A DNA stretch of 64,000 nucleotides from Luscinia megarhynchos (GCA_034336665.1 CM067590.1:4063748-4127747); one strand, 5' to 3'; counted from the stretch's first letter, positions 12,801 to 31,239 are shown. The notes: a model not told the origin generated them from the letters alone. A program made the numbers and translations.

Positions 12801-13334
12801 AGTGTTAACTCTGAAGAGAGGTGGAAATGGAAGGGGGTGCAGAGAAAGTTGCTTTCTGCTCAGGCTGAGCCTGCAGCTCCCCATCCCAGCTGGCAGCACT
12901 CAGAACTGTGCTATCCCACACCACAATCCCCGAGTGGTGAAAGCTTTGGCAGGAGACCCCTGGGTGTGGGCAAGTCCTGGGAGAGATTGGACAGCAGAGC
13001 CTGCCAGCAGCCCTGGGAGCAGAGATTCTCCAGGCAGGCTCGTCAGATCTCAAGCAGGACACCCCCAGCCCCTCTGTGCTCCCTGCTGGGCTGAGAGCAG
13101 GAGCTGCTGCCTCTGCTCAGGAGGGGAATTAGAGCCTTAGGAAGTTCCTAAGAAGGCAGACACAGGTTTGCCTCCTGCCCCATCCTCTGGTGGTCAGTGA
13201 TGTAATACTTCCTTAGCTGGAGGTCCTGGGCCATCATGTTTAACCAGTCAGGACCTGCCCATGTTTATCTGAGACTTTCAAAGATTATTTTTGTGGTCAT
13301 ATTCTATAGCAACAAGGTTCTGTTTGATTAGCTG

Positions 13335-13830
13335 CTGATTGGAAAAGAATCCCAGAATGGTTTGGATTGGAACAGACCCTAAAAAGCCCATCCAGTTCCA
13401 TCCTGCCATGGCAGGGACACCTTCCACCATCCCAGGCTGCTCCAAGCCCCATCCAGCCTGGCCTTGGGCACTGCCAGGGATCCAGGGGCAGCCCCAGCCC
13501 TTAGACCCTGGGCAATCTGTGCCGAGGCTTCACCCCCCTGACAGAGAAGGATTTTCCCCAATATCCCATCTAACCCCGCCCTCTGGCAGTGTGAAACCCG
13601 TGTCCCCTTCCTCCCTGCTGCCTGATGGCTGCACTGGGAGCCCTTCCCTTCTGGAATGGGAAATCCCAAGTTGCTGTTCCCTGTTCCAATCCTCCAGCCC
13701 CCTCCAGTGCATCCCCCATCCCACCCTGCTCATCCCCAGTGCACATCCCTGTGCCTTGTGGGGTTTCCCACCTCTGCTCAAAGAAGCACATCCCATCCCA
13801 GGTGCTTTCAAGCTCTGTCTTCCTACATAA
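13335..13830 (-). mobile_element. CR1 LINE fragment, about 500 bp
   Basis: Inverted CR1 that starts AGAATGGTTTGGATTGGAAC, followed by CAGGGACACCTTCCACCATC and CTCCAAGCCCCATCCAGCCT. The distal half is diverged. Confidence 0.85.
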
Positions 13831-14139
13831 ATAAAGGAAGGTGGATATTTGGGACAGCCTCCCTTTTGGAAACAGAAGTTTGTTGTGAGTGCCTTGAGGG
13901 CATGGGGCATGGAGACACTTTGAAGAGCCACTGGAAAAACCTCTTGGGGGAGTTTGTCACCTGAACTGCCAAAGCCTGAGAGGGGCAGGGAGGTGCAGGA
14001 GTGTCCCTGGATATTCCCCCCCGTGCACACTCCCTAGGAAGGCCCTGATGCCATTTCCAGGGTTGTGCCAGTGCTGATCTGTTGCAAACTTGTGCCCAAT
14101 CTCTCAGGGGTGCCCCAGGGACAATGGGAATCACCAAAC

Positions 14140-14480
14140 ATGGAATGACAGAATCCCTGGGCTTGGAAAAGCCCTCTGAGGCCATCCAGTCCAACCATCC
14201 ACCCAGCACTGCAAGGCCACTGCTCAACCTCGTCCCCAGGTGCCACCTCCACAGGTTTTCTGGACACTTTCAGCCATGGTGACTCCACCACTTCCCAGGA
14301 CAGCCTGTTCCAGTGCCTGAACACTCTTTCCACGAATTAATTTTTCCTAATACCCAATTGGAACCTCCCCTGGTACAATTTGATGGGCAAACAGGTGTCT
14401 GATGGGCCAAACTCTGTGGAGATGTTTGGGAACACTCCTTGTATTGATCATCCACCCTGGCACTCACCAGCCCTTGCCTG
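14140..14480 (-). mobile_element. CR1 LINE fragment
   Basis: Inverted CR1 beginning AATGACAGAATCCCTGGGCT, then CATCCAGTCCAACCATCCAC, a CCAGGTGCCACCTCCACA block and a diverged GGAACCTCCCCTGG. Confidence 0.8.
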
Positions 14481-16305
14481 CAGAGATGTTTTCTTTCCAC
14501 ATTTAATAACTTCCCAATTCTTCACCACCTTGTTACTCTTTTAATTCCTGCCTCTCCCTGCAGGAACTAAAACCCATCTCCAACTAATAAAACCAACTAA
14601 TCCCAAGAGTTTGAGTCTTCAGGCAACTCCAAGGTGAAGCTGAAGGGCCCAAAATAACCCCTGGCTGCTGGAACTCCCTCGACTTCCTGCTTGCATCAGG
14701 ATGGAGTTTGGCATCAAAACATCTCCAGGCTGTCAGATCAACCCTGAGGAGGATCTGGCCACCCCATCCCAGCTCTGGAGGCAGGCAAGGCTTGGAGGGG
14801 TTGGGATGTGGGCGACTGCAGAGGGTGCAGGAGGGAGCCTGGGGGCTCTCCCGTGCTCCTGGAGCTGTTTCCCAAGCCCAGCTGGACCCTGAGCAGCTCC
14901 TGCCTGCCAGGAATTCTCCCACACCCTCAGAGGGAGGGAGGGAGGGCGAGAGGCTTGCACAAGGCTGGTGACAGAGGAGGAGGCTGCTCTGGCCTCCAGG
15001 CTGAGCCCGTGCCTATCTCCCCTGTTGTTGAGACTGGGAAACTGGAATGGGAACTGGGAGAGGGAGCCATCCCACCCACAGTGTGCCTCTCCCTGTGGCA
15101 CTCTTTCCCAAAGACTGATGTTTCCCAAATCTTATTTTCATGTCCTGAGATCTCACTGCAGGCTGGGAGCAGAGCACAGCAGCCCCCTCATGCTTTGGGA
15201 CCATGGAGGTGATGAGGAGCTCCATCTTGCCCAGGGATGCTCTCACTCCAATGTTTCTCCTGCAAAAAAACCCAGGATATTAGCACAAACTCTAAAGTGA
15301 CTGACTGAGCACTGCTCTGGGAGCAAACAGAGAAATGCTGATTTTTTTCCTACCTGTTCACAGAAACTCTACAGACAAGTGCAAGCCCAGGCCAGGGAAG
15401 GGAAGGACCTCAGGGTTCAGCTGTCCATGGCCACACTGAGCAGAAATGCCATGAGCTGGCTGAGACCTGGTGCAGTTGAAGCACAATCCAGGTGGCAGGG
15501 AAGTGGTGCAGGGACAGGTGATATTCCAATGAGGATGTGGGTGCTGCTTCAAACCCTCAGTTGTGAGCTGCAAACCCAAAGTGGTGACATTTGAGGATCC
15601 TGCACACAGAGACCTTCTGGCTGTTTGCTTGAATGTGTCAGAATTCTGGACTGAACTGCTCTCTGGTGCTCCTGGGGTCCCTGGAAATGCCATCCCAGCA
15701 GATGTAGCAGTCTTTAACCCTAATCAGGGCTGCACCTTGGGGCTTGAGGCACTTGGAGTCCCTTTCCCACCTGTGTGAGCTCCTTGGGACTGGTGTTTTC
15801 TCTGTGGCCTCTCTGGGTGTTGGTTTCTTTACGTGGGATCCAGAAGCCCTTGGTTCTGGAATTGCCATTGTTGTGGTTACTGGTGTTCCTGCTTGGTCTG
15901 GCTGAGCTGGGGGACATTGTAAAATCAGGAATTAATTTTTACCAAGTCTTGCAAACAGCCTGGGGGGTGCTGAAGGCAGCTGGAGGTGACAACTCCATGT
16001 GCAGGTGAGGAGGGGACAGTGCCCTAGGGCAGCCCTGCCTCCCCAAATCCCACCCCAGGCACATCCCCAGGGCTGTAGGCAGAGCCCTTCCCACCCTCTC
16101 TTTCCAAGCCGTGGATGTGATGCTGGGTTGTCTGGGAGCAGCTGGGCCCTGGCTCTGTGCAGGGTGGGGATGGATCCATACCTGCCCTGCACGCTCAGCT
16201 TCCCTGTGGGGAGATCAGCAGGGATCTGCAGGGATCTCCAGATCTGCTCTGAGACAGGGGCTGCCTGTTGTTCCGTGGCTACACGGCAGAGGGATGCCAG
16301 AACCC
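14481..16305. other. Stretch with no recognised feature
   Basis: Unique-looking sequence; no conserved exon or clear repeat was seen on either strand. Confidence 0.4.
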
Positions 16306-16366
16306 ACAGCTAATTACTGCAGGGCAGAGCTAATTACTGCAGGGCAGAGCTAATTACTGCAGGGCA
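16306..16366 (+). repeat. Three-copy 20-bp repeat with TAATTA cores
   Basis: Three tandem copies of AGCTAATTACTGCAGGGCAG. Each carries a TAATTA homeodomain core and a CTGCAG palindrome at identical 20-bp spacing. Confidence 0.8.
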
Positions 16367-16529
16367 GAGAGGCAGGGGCTGAGCAGGGGCTGGCTGTGCC
16401 CAGGGGGCAGGAGGGCTGATGGCACCTGGCTGGGATCAGGGGTGGCCAGCAGGCCCAGGGCAGGGACTGTCCCCTGTGCTGGCACTGCTGACACCCCTCA
16501 GGTCCTGGGGACACTTTGGGCCCCTCACC

Positions 16530-16685
16530 CCAAGAAGGGCACTGAGGGGCTGGAGCAGAGCTGGGGAAGGGGCTGGAGCACCAGGAGGGGCTGGGGGAGC
16601 TGGGAAGGGGCTCAGCCTGGAGAAAAGGAGGCTCAGGGGGAATTTCTGGCTCTGCACAACTCCCTGACAGGAGGGGGACAGCCGT
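16530..16685 (+). mobile_element. CR1 LINE fragment broken at an AT array
   Basis: Same blocks as the CR1 at 10150, ending abruptly after GACAGCCG, where the AT microsatellite begins a few bases later. Its normal downstream part is missing. Confidence 0.8.
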
Positions 16686-16698
16686 GTAATCCCAGAGG

Positions 16699-16990
16699 GA
16701 GATATATATATATATATATATATGTATATGTATATATATCTATATACACACACACACACACATATATATATGTATGTATGTATATGTATATATATGTGTC
16801 TATATATATATGTATATATATGTATATATATGTATATATGTATGTGTATGTATATATATGTGCATATATATATAAATATTATATAAATATAAATATAAAT
16901 ATAAATATAAATATAAATATAAATATAAATATAAATATAAATATAAATATAAATATAGATATATATGTATATGTATATATATATATAAAA
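16699..16990. repeat. Compound AT-rich microsatellite
   Basis: An (AT)n run, an (AC)n run near 16745-16762, ATGT-type repeats, then about fifteen copies of AAATAT (roughly 16872-16960), then (AT)n again. It is nearly 100% A+T inside very GC-rich DNA. Confidence 0.95.
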
Positions 16991-17164
16991 AATATATCCC
17001 CGGGGTCGGTTCGGGGCCCAGCCGCGCTCACAGCCCCCCTGCACGGGGGTCTCGCTGCTCCCCCGCCCCATCCCGGGGTCCCCCGGAGCCCCCGCCCCCC
17101 CCACGGCCCGGGAGCCCCCCATGGCCGGGCAGGTGCTGCCCCCTGCGGGAAACGGGGCAGCGGT

Positions 17165-17475
17165 GCAGCCGGGGAGCGGGGTCGGGATTGGGGTGCGGGG
17201 ATTGGGGGATTGGGGTACGGGGTGCGGGGAATGGGGTACGGGGTGCGGGGAATGGGGATTGGGGTACGGGGAATGGGGGGATTGGGGTGCGGGGATTGGG
17301 GAGCGGGGAAACGGGATTGGGGTGCGGGGATTGGGGATTGGGGGAGCGGGAAAGCGGGATTGGGGTGCGGGGATTGGGGATTGGGGTGTGGGGAATGGGG
17401 ATTGGGGGTGCGGAGAATGGGAATTGGGGTACAGCGAAATGGGGATTGGGGTGCGGGGAATGGGGGGATTCGGGA
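17165..17475 (+). repeat. G-rich minisatellite (GGGGATTGGGGTGC type)
   Basis: Irregular copies of GATTGGGGTGCGGGGAATGG with runs of three to six G at short spacing. The density of G runs makes G-quadruplexes likely. Long Gly/Trp frames across it are artefacts. Confidence 0.9.
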
Positions 17476-17704
17476 ACGGGGAGCTCAGGGTACAGCAGGA
17501 GATGGAGGAGCTGGGATATGGGGGGAAAAGGAACACCCAGGGCAGGGGGAGAGGGCAGATCAGGACCTGGGGCAGAAGGAGGATGTGGGACGTGGGGGAA
17601 GCCGGGATCCAGGGGAAAGGAGGGATCCAGGGGAAAGGAGGGATCCAGGGTACCCTGAGAGTTTTAGATCCCTGATTTCCCCCAGAGACACAAAGTTACG
17701 GGCA

Positions 17705-17760
17705 TTGTAACTAAATGATCTTTAAGGTCCTTCCACTCCAAACCAGTCCAGGATTTTACA
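17705..17760 (+). mobile_element. CR1 LINE 3' terminus
   Basis: Reads AATGATCTTTAAGGTCCTTC then CACTCCAAACCAGTCCAGGAT, the plus-oriented end of CR1. It may be the separated tail of the fragment at 16530-16685. Confidence 0.6.
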
Positions 17761-17979
17761 ATATCCTCCAAGGCCTGCACGAACCTCATTTGCCTCCTCC
17801 TTGGCAGTGGTTGGGGTGCACGGGGGAACTCTTTTGGGGGTTTTGGTATCTCAACACATTATTCCCTATTGGCTTGTAAATTTTCAGTGAGGTTGGTGCC
17901 CGTCCTCGTCTCTGCAGATCATTGCACATCCATTGCCCATGCCCAAGTGCCCCGAGGGTCTCTGGGCCCAGCTGCCTAA

Positions 17980-18130
17980 ACATGGAATCTCAGAATGGTT
18001 GGGTTGGAAGGGTCCTTGGAGACCATCCCATTCCAGAATACACGCGATGCTCTGGGCAGGGACACCCCCCACTGTCCCAGGTGCTCCAGCCCCATCCCAG
18101 CCTGGCCTGGGCACAGCCAGAGCTCCCCAG
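17980..18130 (-). mobile_element. CR1 LINE fragment
   Basis: Inverted CR1: AATCTCAGAATGGTTGGGTT, followed by CCCACTGTCCCAGGTGCTCC. Confidence 0.75.
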
Positions 18131-18159
18131 GGACTCTGAGGAGGCACCGGGCCAGGAAC

Positions 18160-18720
18160 GAAGCAGTTAAACGCTGCAAAACAGAGGCCGGTGATATTGT
18201 GTTGTATAACAGACAGATAATACGTTTTTTCTCGGCATCTGTGCTCCAGCTTGCCTGAAAAGCTCCAGACCTGAATTTCAACCCGTGTCAGCAGTTCCAG
18301 TCCAGCCTCCCAGCGCTGCCACCCGCAGTAAATTCCCGGCTTGGAGTTAATCTGCCCGAGCGCAGAGAACCGACATCCCCGCAAATGCATCTCGCAGACA
18401 CCCCCGGCAAGCCGCAGCTTCCAAATCCATTCGGGGCGAGCAGAGCGGGGCTTTTATTGCAGGGCAAACACCCAGCTCAGCTCCCGGGGGAACGCGGCCC
18501 CGGGGAGGGGAGAAAAACCCACCCCGGCCCGGGCGGGGGGGACAGGCCATTGTTTGCTACAAAGAACAGGAAACGAGCCTCAAAGGGGACGTGAAAAACC
18601 TTCAAACAAATGCAGATCAGCGAGCGGGGATGGCTCCGGGGCTGCTGGGACCTGGCTTTGCCCCCACGAGTGGGGCTTGGTGGAGCTGAGAAGGGACAGA
18701 GAAGCCTCGAACCGCCCGAT
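18160..18720. other. CpG-rich non-repetitive patch
   Basis: Locally rich in CpG and lacking CR1 or minisatellite structure. It contains ATTGTT (SOX-like) and TAATAC sites. No exon was recognised. It could be a distal regulatory element or the promoter of an unknown transcript. Confidence 0.25.
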
Positions 18721-18734
18721 TGTGGCCACACTCG

Positions 18735-18930
18735 GTGGTTATAGAATCATCAAATCACAGAATGGTTTGGGATGGAAAGGAATTTAAAGCTCATCCAGTG
18801 CCACCCCCCTGCCATGGGGACACCTGTCCCAGGCTGCTCCAAGCCCCAATGTCCAGCCTGGCCTTGACCTTCTGGTTAGACTCGATGAGTTTAAAGCTCT
18901 TTTCCAACCTAAAAATGTCTGAGATTCCAA
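18735..18930 (-). mobile_element. CR1 LINE fragments, inverted pair
   Basis: An inverted CR1 end (CAGAATGGTTTGGGATGGAA) is followed by a short plus-oriented CR1 end (GACTCGATGAGTTTAAAGCT), so two insertions appear to abut. Confidence 0.7.
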
Positions 18931-19934
18931 ACCCCTTCCCTGCATCACCCACGGGATGTGACTGAGCCGGGCGGGGCACTCAGAGGTTGTCCTTGGGTTG
19001 CTCTCCCACTCCTTCAGTGCCCCCAAAACTCATCTCATCCTCTGTCCCCTCTGCCCGACTCCTGGGTGGTTTGGGGTGTTTTTGGGTGTCTCCTTAGGGC
19101 CTCCCAAGGAGGGGGAGCTGCTGTGTGCCCCACTGGCTGGGAGCTCTCTGGCTGGAGAAACCGAGCTGTGCTCAGCGAGAGAAGTCACAGAGGTGCCAAA
19201 AACGCGTTAAAGCCGATTTTTCTGCGCAGAGATACCCCTTATCTGCTCTGAAAAAGAGTGGGTTTGGTCCCTTTGGAGCTGAGCCCCTGTGCTGAGCACT
19301 CTGCTCCTCCCAGCGAGAGCAGGCTGGCGTTTGAGTGGCAGAAATGACCCCAGTGGCCCCCAAAGCCATTTCCTGCCATACACGGCAGGCTGGTGGCCCT
19401 CTGCCAGAGGGGACAATGAGGGACGCTGGGGCCTGGCCTGGGAGCCCTCGTGTTCCTGTTTACTTGGTGGTGGATCAGAGAGATTTCTCTGGCTCCTTTT
19501 TCAGCAGTTTTGAATGCAGTGGCAGGCAGCAGCGCCCAAATCCTGCAGGAATCCTCCTCCTGTGCGGGGTCCCTGGCACTGGTGGCCCTGTGTCATTAGG
19601 GGGGACCTTCCCCAGCCCTGCAGGGGGTCCCACCAGCTGTGTCACCCCCTGGAAGGACAGCAGAGCCCAAGGCCACCTCCTGGGCCTGGTGACTGCCCTG
19701 TCCTGGCCCCTGTGACATTCCAGCCTCTGGAGCTGGTGGCTGCCAGGACCTGCCCAGGGCTCTGTGTGCTCCCGTCACACGAGGGAAGGGAAAAACATCA
19801 CCCAGCCCTGCAGTGAGGGGAGTTCCCGCTGTTATCTCGTCCTTCCTTCAGCCCAGAGCCCGACCAACACCCTGCCTTTATCAGCCTGGCCTGCAGGCAG
19901 GCACAGCCTGGGGCAGGGGCCGGGCAGGGGGACA
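18931..19934. other. Stretch with no recognised feature
   Basis: No exon or repeat family was recognised before the 20-bp array begins. Confidence 0.4.
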
Positions 19935-21040
19935 GCAGTGTGGCACTGGGGACAGGAAAGTGGCGCTGGGGACAGGAAAGTGGTGCTGGGGACAGGAATG
20001 TGGCACTGGGGACAGGAAAGTGGCACTGGGGACAGAAAAGTGGCACTAGGGACAGCAGTGTGGCACTGGGGACAGCACTATGCCACTGGGGACAGGAAAG
20101 TGGTGCTGGGGACAGAAAAGTGGCACTGGGGACAGCACTGTGGCACTGGGGACAGGAATGTGGTGCTGGGGACAGAAAAGTGGTGCTGGGGACAGAAAAG
20201 TGGCACTGGGGACAGGAAAGTGGTGCTGGGGACAGGAAAGTGGCACTGGGGACAGAAAAGTGGCACTAGGGACAGCAGTGTGGCACTGGGGACAGCACTG
20301 TGGCACTGGGGACAGGAAAGTGGCACTGGGGACAGCAGTGTGACACTGGGGACAGGAATGTGGCACTGGGGACAGGAAAGTGGTGCTGGGGACAGGAAAG
20401 TGGCACTGGGGACAGCAGCGTGGCACTGGGGACAGGAATGTGGCACTGGGGACAGGAATGTGGTGCTGGGGACAGGAATGTGGCACTGGGGACAGGAATG
20501 TGGTACTGGGGACAGAAAAGTGGCACTGGGGACAGGAATGTGGCACTGGGGACAGGAAAGTGGTACTGGGGACAGGAATGTGGTGCTGGGGACAGAAAAT
20601 TGGGACTGGGGACAGGAAAGTGGCCCTGGGAATGGGAACTAACACCAAGGATGGGAATGTGGCACTGGAGAGAGCAAAGTGGCACTGGGGACAGGAATGT
20701 GGCCCTGGGGATAAGAACATGGCAATTGGGACAGAAATGTGGCACTGGGGACAGAAAAGTGGCCCTGGGGATGGGGATTGGCACTTGGGATGGGAATGTG
20801 GCACTGGAGACAGGAATGTGGCACTGGGGACAAGAACATGGCAGTGGGGACAACAAGGTGGCATTGGGGACAGGAGTGTGGCCCTAGGAGCGGGAATGTG
20901 GCAGTGGGGACAACAACGTGGCACTGGGGTCAGGAACATGGCACCAAGGGTGGGAAAGTGACCCTGGAGGTGGGAATGTGGCACTGGGGACAGCAAAGTG
21001 GCATTGGGGACAGGAAAATGACACTGGGGATGGGAACATG
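19935..21040 (+). repeat. 20-bp minisatellite, more than 50 copies
   Basis: Unit close to GTGGCACTGGGGACAGGAAA. Variant positions alternate (GCACTG/GTGCTG; AGGAAAG/AGCAGTG). It is very regular to about 20620 and then degenerates. Because 20 is not a multiple of 3, all frames stay open, which explains the long Cys/Pro and Gly/Trp open frames on both strands. Confidence 0.95.
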
Positions 21041-21044
21041 GCAT

Positions 21045-21300
21045 CAGAGAATTGCTGGGGTCAGAAAAACCCTCTGGGATGGAGTCCAGCACTGCCAAGG
21101 CCACTAATCCACGTCCCAGTGCCACATGCACACTCTGAGCACTCCCAGGGACGGTGACTCCAGCTCTGCCCTGGGCACTGTGCCAGCGCCTGACCTCCCA
21201 CTCTGCGAAGGAATTTCTGCTGATCTCCGATCTAAACCTTCCCTGGAGCAGCTTGGGGCTGTTTCCTCTTGTCCTGTGCCTGGAGTTGGGAGAAGAGCCT
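21045..21300 (-). mobile_element. CR1 LINE fragment
   Basis: Inverted CR1 between two minisatellites: CAGAGAATTGCTGGGGTCAG, GCACTGCCAAGGCCACTAAT, CTAAACCTTCCCTGGAGCAG. Confidence 0.8.
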
Positions 21301-21354
21301 GAGCCCACCTGGCTGCACCCTCAGGGGTCAGGAAGGTGCCAGAGACACCTGGGG

Positions 21355-22075
21355 GTGGGAGCATGGAGTGGAGAAGGGATTGTGGTGCCTGGGGATGGGA
21401 ACAGTGCCTGGAGTTGGGAATGGGGCTCTGGAGACTGGAACACAGTACTGGGGATGGGAACACAATGTTGGGGATGGGAACGTGGCTCTGGGGGTGGGAC
21501 CATGGTAGCTGGGAATGGGAATGTGGCTCTGGAGAAGGCACGGTGGTGCTTGAGGGTGGGAACATGGTGCTAGAGACTTGAACACAGTGCTAGAGGATGG
21601 GAATGTGGCTCTGGAGACTGGAACAGAGTATTGGGGATGGGAACATGGCCCTTGAGGATGGCAACATGGCTCTGAAGATGGAAACATGGTACCTGGGGAT
21701 GGGAATGTGGCTCTGGAGGAGGACTCATGGTGCTTGGACTAGAAACTGGAACACAGTGCCTGTGGTTGGAAATGTGACTCTGGAAATTGGAACACAGTGT
21801 AGGAGACTGGAACACAATGCCTGGTAATGGGAACACATGCTTGAAGATGGGAATGTGGTGCTGGAGACTGGAACACAGCACCTGGGGATGGGAATGTGGC
21901 TCTGGAGATGGGAACAAGCTGCAGAAGGAACCGTGGTACCTGGGCATGGGAATGTTATTGTGGAGGAGGAACCATGGTGCTCTGAGGATGGGAACACCGT
22001 GCTGGAGACTGGAACACATCTGATGATCAGAATGTGGCACTGCAGATGGGAACACGGTTGCTGGGGACAGAAACG
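21355..22075 (+). repeat. Degenerate minisatellite upstream of ANP32B
   Basis: Imperfect GGAACATGGTGCTGGGGATG-like units, related in composition to the array at 19935. It ends at the start of the ANP32B CpG island. Confidence 0.85.
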
Positions 22076-22129
22076 TGCCTCGGGAACGTGGCACCGCCGG
22101 TGGGCACAGAGCTCCGGGGCCCGGACCCG

Positions 22130-22320
22130 CGCTACCGGGACTCGAACGCGCGGCGCAGGGACTCGAACCCGCGGCGCCGGGACTCGAACCTGCAGCACAG
22201 GGACTCGAACCCGCGGTACCGAGACTCGAACGCGCGGTGCCGGGACTCGAACCTGCAGCACAGGGACTCGAACCTGCAGCACAGGGACTCGAACCCGCGG
22301 CCCCGGGACTCGAACCGCGG
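22130..22320 (+). repeat. Perfect-period 21-bp array, nine copies
   Basis: GACTCGAAC recurs at 22139, 22160, 22181, 22202, 22223, 22244, 22265, 22286 and 22307, exactly 21 bp apart. The spacers alternate between CGCGG-rich and TGCAGCACAGG types. In seven of the nine copies GGACTCGAACC matches the reverse complement of the tRNA B-box consensus (GGTTCRANNCC). It lies about 240-420 bp upstream of the ANP32B start codon. Confidence 0.95.
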
Positions 22321-22556
22321 CGCCGGGCGGTGCCGGCAGGGGGCGCTGCCGCGCGCGGGCGGGGGGGCGCGGCGCGCGCGCCTTTGTTGCCGTTGGCGCC
22401 TCTTCCTGCGCCGGGCGGCGGCGCGCGCGCGGGCGGGGGCGGGAGCGGGAGCGCGGCGGGGCCGGGCGGCGGCGGCGGCACCGGGGGAGCGGCACCGGGG
22501 GAGCGGCACCGGGAGCGAGCGCAGCGCGGCTCGGGCTCGGCGGAGCGTGAGCGAGC

Positions 22557-29091
<6,535 letters not shown>

Positions 29092-30660
29092 TCCCAGCGA
29101 GCCAATCAGTTTTACAGACTCTGACTGTGCTTGTCTTAACCTCCCCATTGTGTCTGTGTGAGACTGTAAATCCCTGTCTCCCACTCCTCCTCCTCCCCCT
29201 TTGTATGGCTGCAGCGTCCACAATATATTTTTTTAAGATTTAGAATACTGTAGGCATTCAGGGGAATCTTCCATACAAGGCTCACTTTTTTCTCCCAACT
29301 ATCTCATGACCAAAGGCTTTTCTCCGTTCGGTGGTTTGTGCAGCAGCTTGCAAAAAAAAACAAAAAAAAACAAAAAAAAGGAGAAAAAAATCAAAAAAAG
29401 AGAAAAAATCTCCTCCTTAGGGTAACTGTGTGTCTGAAATGAGCTGTGCCACACTGGACCCAGAGCTCCAGCTCGCCCTGCCAGCACAGAAGGCCTTTGC
29501 CACCCTCGTGCCCTCAGCCCAGGGCTGAAGATGCTTTTTGAGCCACCTCGGGTGCAAACTCTGGTTCATCTCCCTGGACTCAGAACGATCCCTGAGGGTG
29601 CCTCAGATCTGAAATCATGGTGATGTGATCTCTGGACATGCTTGAAGATGCTTTAGTGCTGGGGATGGGGTGCCTGGGGTTTTGGGGGAGGGAGGGGCTG
29701 CTTGCATGACCTGGTACCTCTGCCGATGCACCTTGCAGTAGCCCTGCACTTGCTTTCCTATTTGTTTTATGAACTGGAGCATTGTTCCCATTGGCCACCT
29801 GAGTCCCAGGTGAGGGGGTTTGTGGCTCCCTGTGCCCTGCAGCAGCTTTGGGAAGGGATAGGGAATGCAGGTGAGGGGGTACTGCTCCCCCCTCCGCCTC
29901 CATTTCACACTGTGCAGCCACGATCACTGTGATGCTCCTGCAGCCCGTGTTAGCCTGTCAATTCTCAGGGTCCTTCTGCCAGCCGGTGCCCCCTCTGCAC
30001 TGCCCCCGTGCCAGCCTGGCCTGGGCATCCTCCTCCAGCACAGCTCCAGCTCCTCCCTCGTGTCCCTGCTCTGGGGGTGCCGCTGGAGGGAGGATTTGGG
30101 GAACCCCAGCCCCATTCCCACCTCCCCCCATCCCAGAGGTGTCCGGGCAGCCCCTCCCCGGGGAGGGAGGGCAGGGAGGGGTGGGACAGCGCTGTGCTGC
30201 TGCCCGGGGGTGCAGACAAGCACTGGCACTTTGTGGCATTCCCTCTTCGTGTCCGGGCGGCTCCGTGGGCCCCCGGGGCCGAGGCTCCAGCCCTCCCCTC
30301 CCCGGGGGGGTTTGGGGGGTGTTTAGCAGCACATCCCCGTTCCTGTCGCTTCGTTCTCGCTGGTGTCTCTTGCATTGTACAGTCGCTGTGACCATTCGGA
30401 GATGAACTAATCCTGTAAAATGCAAACTGAGTAACTTATAAATGTTTAAGGAATTTTAAAAAAAGAAAAAAAAAAGTCAGAGCAGCAGTTACTTCTAATT
30501 TTTTTCCCTGCATTTTTAGCAGATTGTATGGATTTTATATTAGCCTAGTAACTGTCAGGTTTTGATTGGTCAGACTAGTCCCAGAAATAAGGATCTCCAG
30601 CCCTTTTGTATCTTTTGTTACAAAATTTGGATAAAACTTTAATAAAGACTTCAGTTTTTA
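29092..30660 (+). other. ANP32B: ANP32B 3' untranslated region
   Basis: About 1.57 kb from the stop codon to the only canonical polyadenylation signal. It contains an A-rich tract at 29348-29408 and a GC-rich stretch at 30.0-30.3 kb. The end is inferred from the signal at 30641. Confidence 0.7.
30641..30646 (+). terminator. ANP32B: ANP32B polyadenylation signal
   Basis: AATAAA, with a T-rich run a few bases downstream. Cleavage is expected near 30660. Confidence 0.75.
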
Positions 30661-31239
30661 AAAATCTATTGCAATGGAGCTTGTCTTGGCTGCCTCTGGC
30701 TCGGGAACAGCCAGGAATGCTCAGAGTGGGGCTCTGGGGCAGGTTTGGGTTTCTCCTGGGAGCAGGGGCTGTGCCCTGGTAGGGCTGGGTTTGGCTCAGC
30801 CGGGGCTGGTGGGCACAGAGTGGGGGCTCTGCTGTGGGGTGGGGTCTGCAGGACCCCCATGGGCCAGTGCTGCCCCTGGAAGGGGCCAGAGCCAGTCCAG
30901 GGTCAGGGAGAGCTTGGGAAGGGTCTCCCTCCTGCCCTTTGGGGTGGGCACCTGCCCTGGGGGAGGCAGGGGAGTGCTCAGTGGGCAGGGTGGGCTGGGG
31001 GCTGTGCCAGCTGGGGCTGGGGGCTGAGCTGTGTCCCCTGCCCCGCTTTGGGGGCTCAGGATCCCTCCCCTTGGGGCACTCTGTGAGCCCGTGCTGAGCT
31101 GTCACTGTCAGCTCTCAGCAGCTCAGGGACCCTTCAGGGTGTCCATCCCCTGCTCAGAGCTGGGCAGGGTCCCAGCTCCCAGCTCAGGGGGTGCAGGAGA
31201 GAGCTGGGGCATCCTGGTGTGCTGCTCACCTCTGCAGGA

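Noticed and set aside
16442..17710. 422-codon plus-strand frame
   Set aside because: Runs through a CR1 piece, an AT microsatellite (Ile/Tyr/Asn repeats) and the G-rich array.
22130..22320. tRNA gene or tRNA-derived SINE
   Set aside because: Only the B-box-like T-loop core repeats; no A box or cloverleaf was seen and copies are only 21 bp long.
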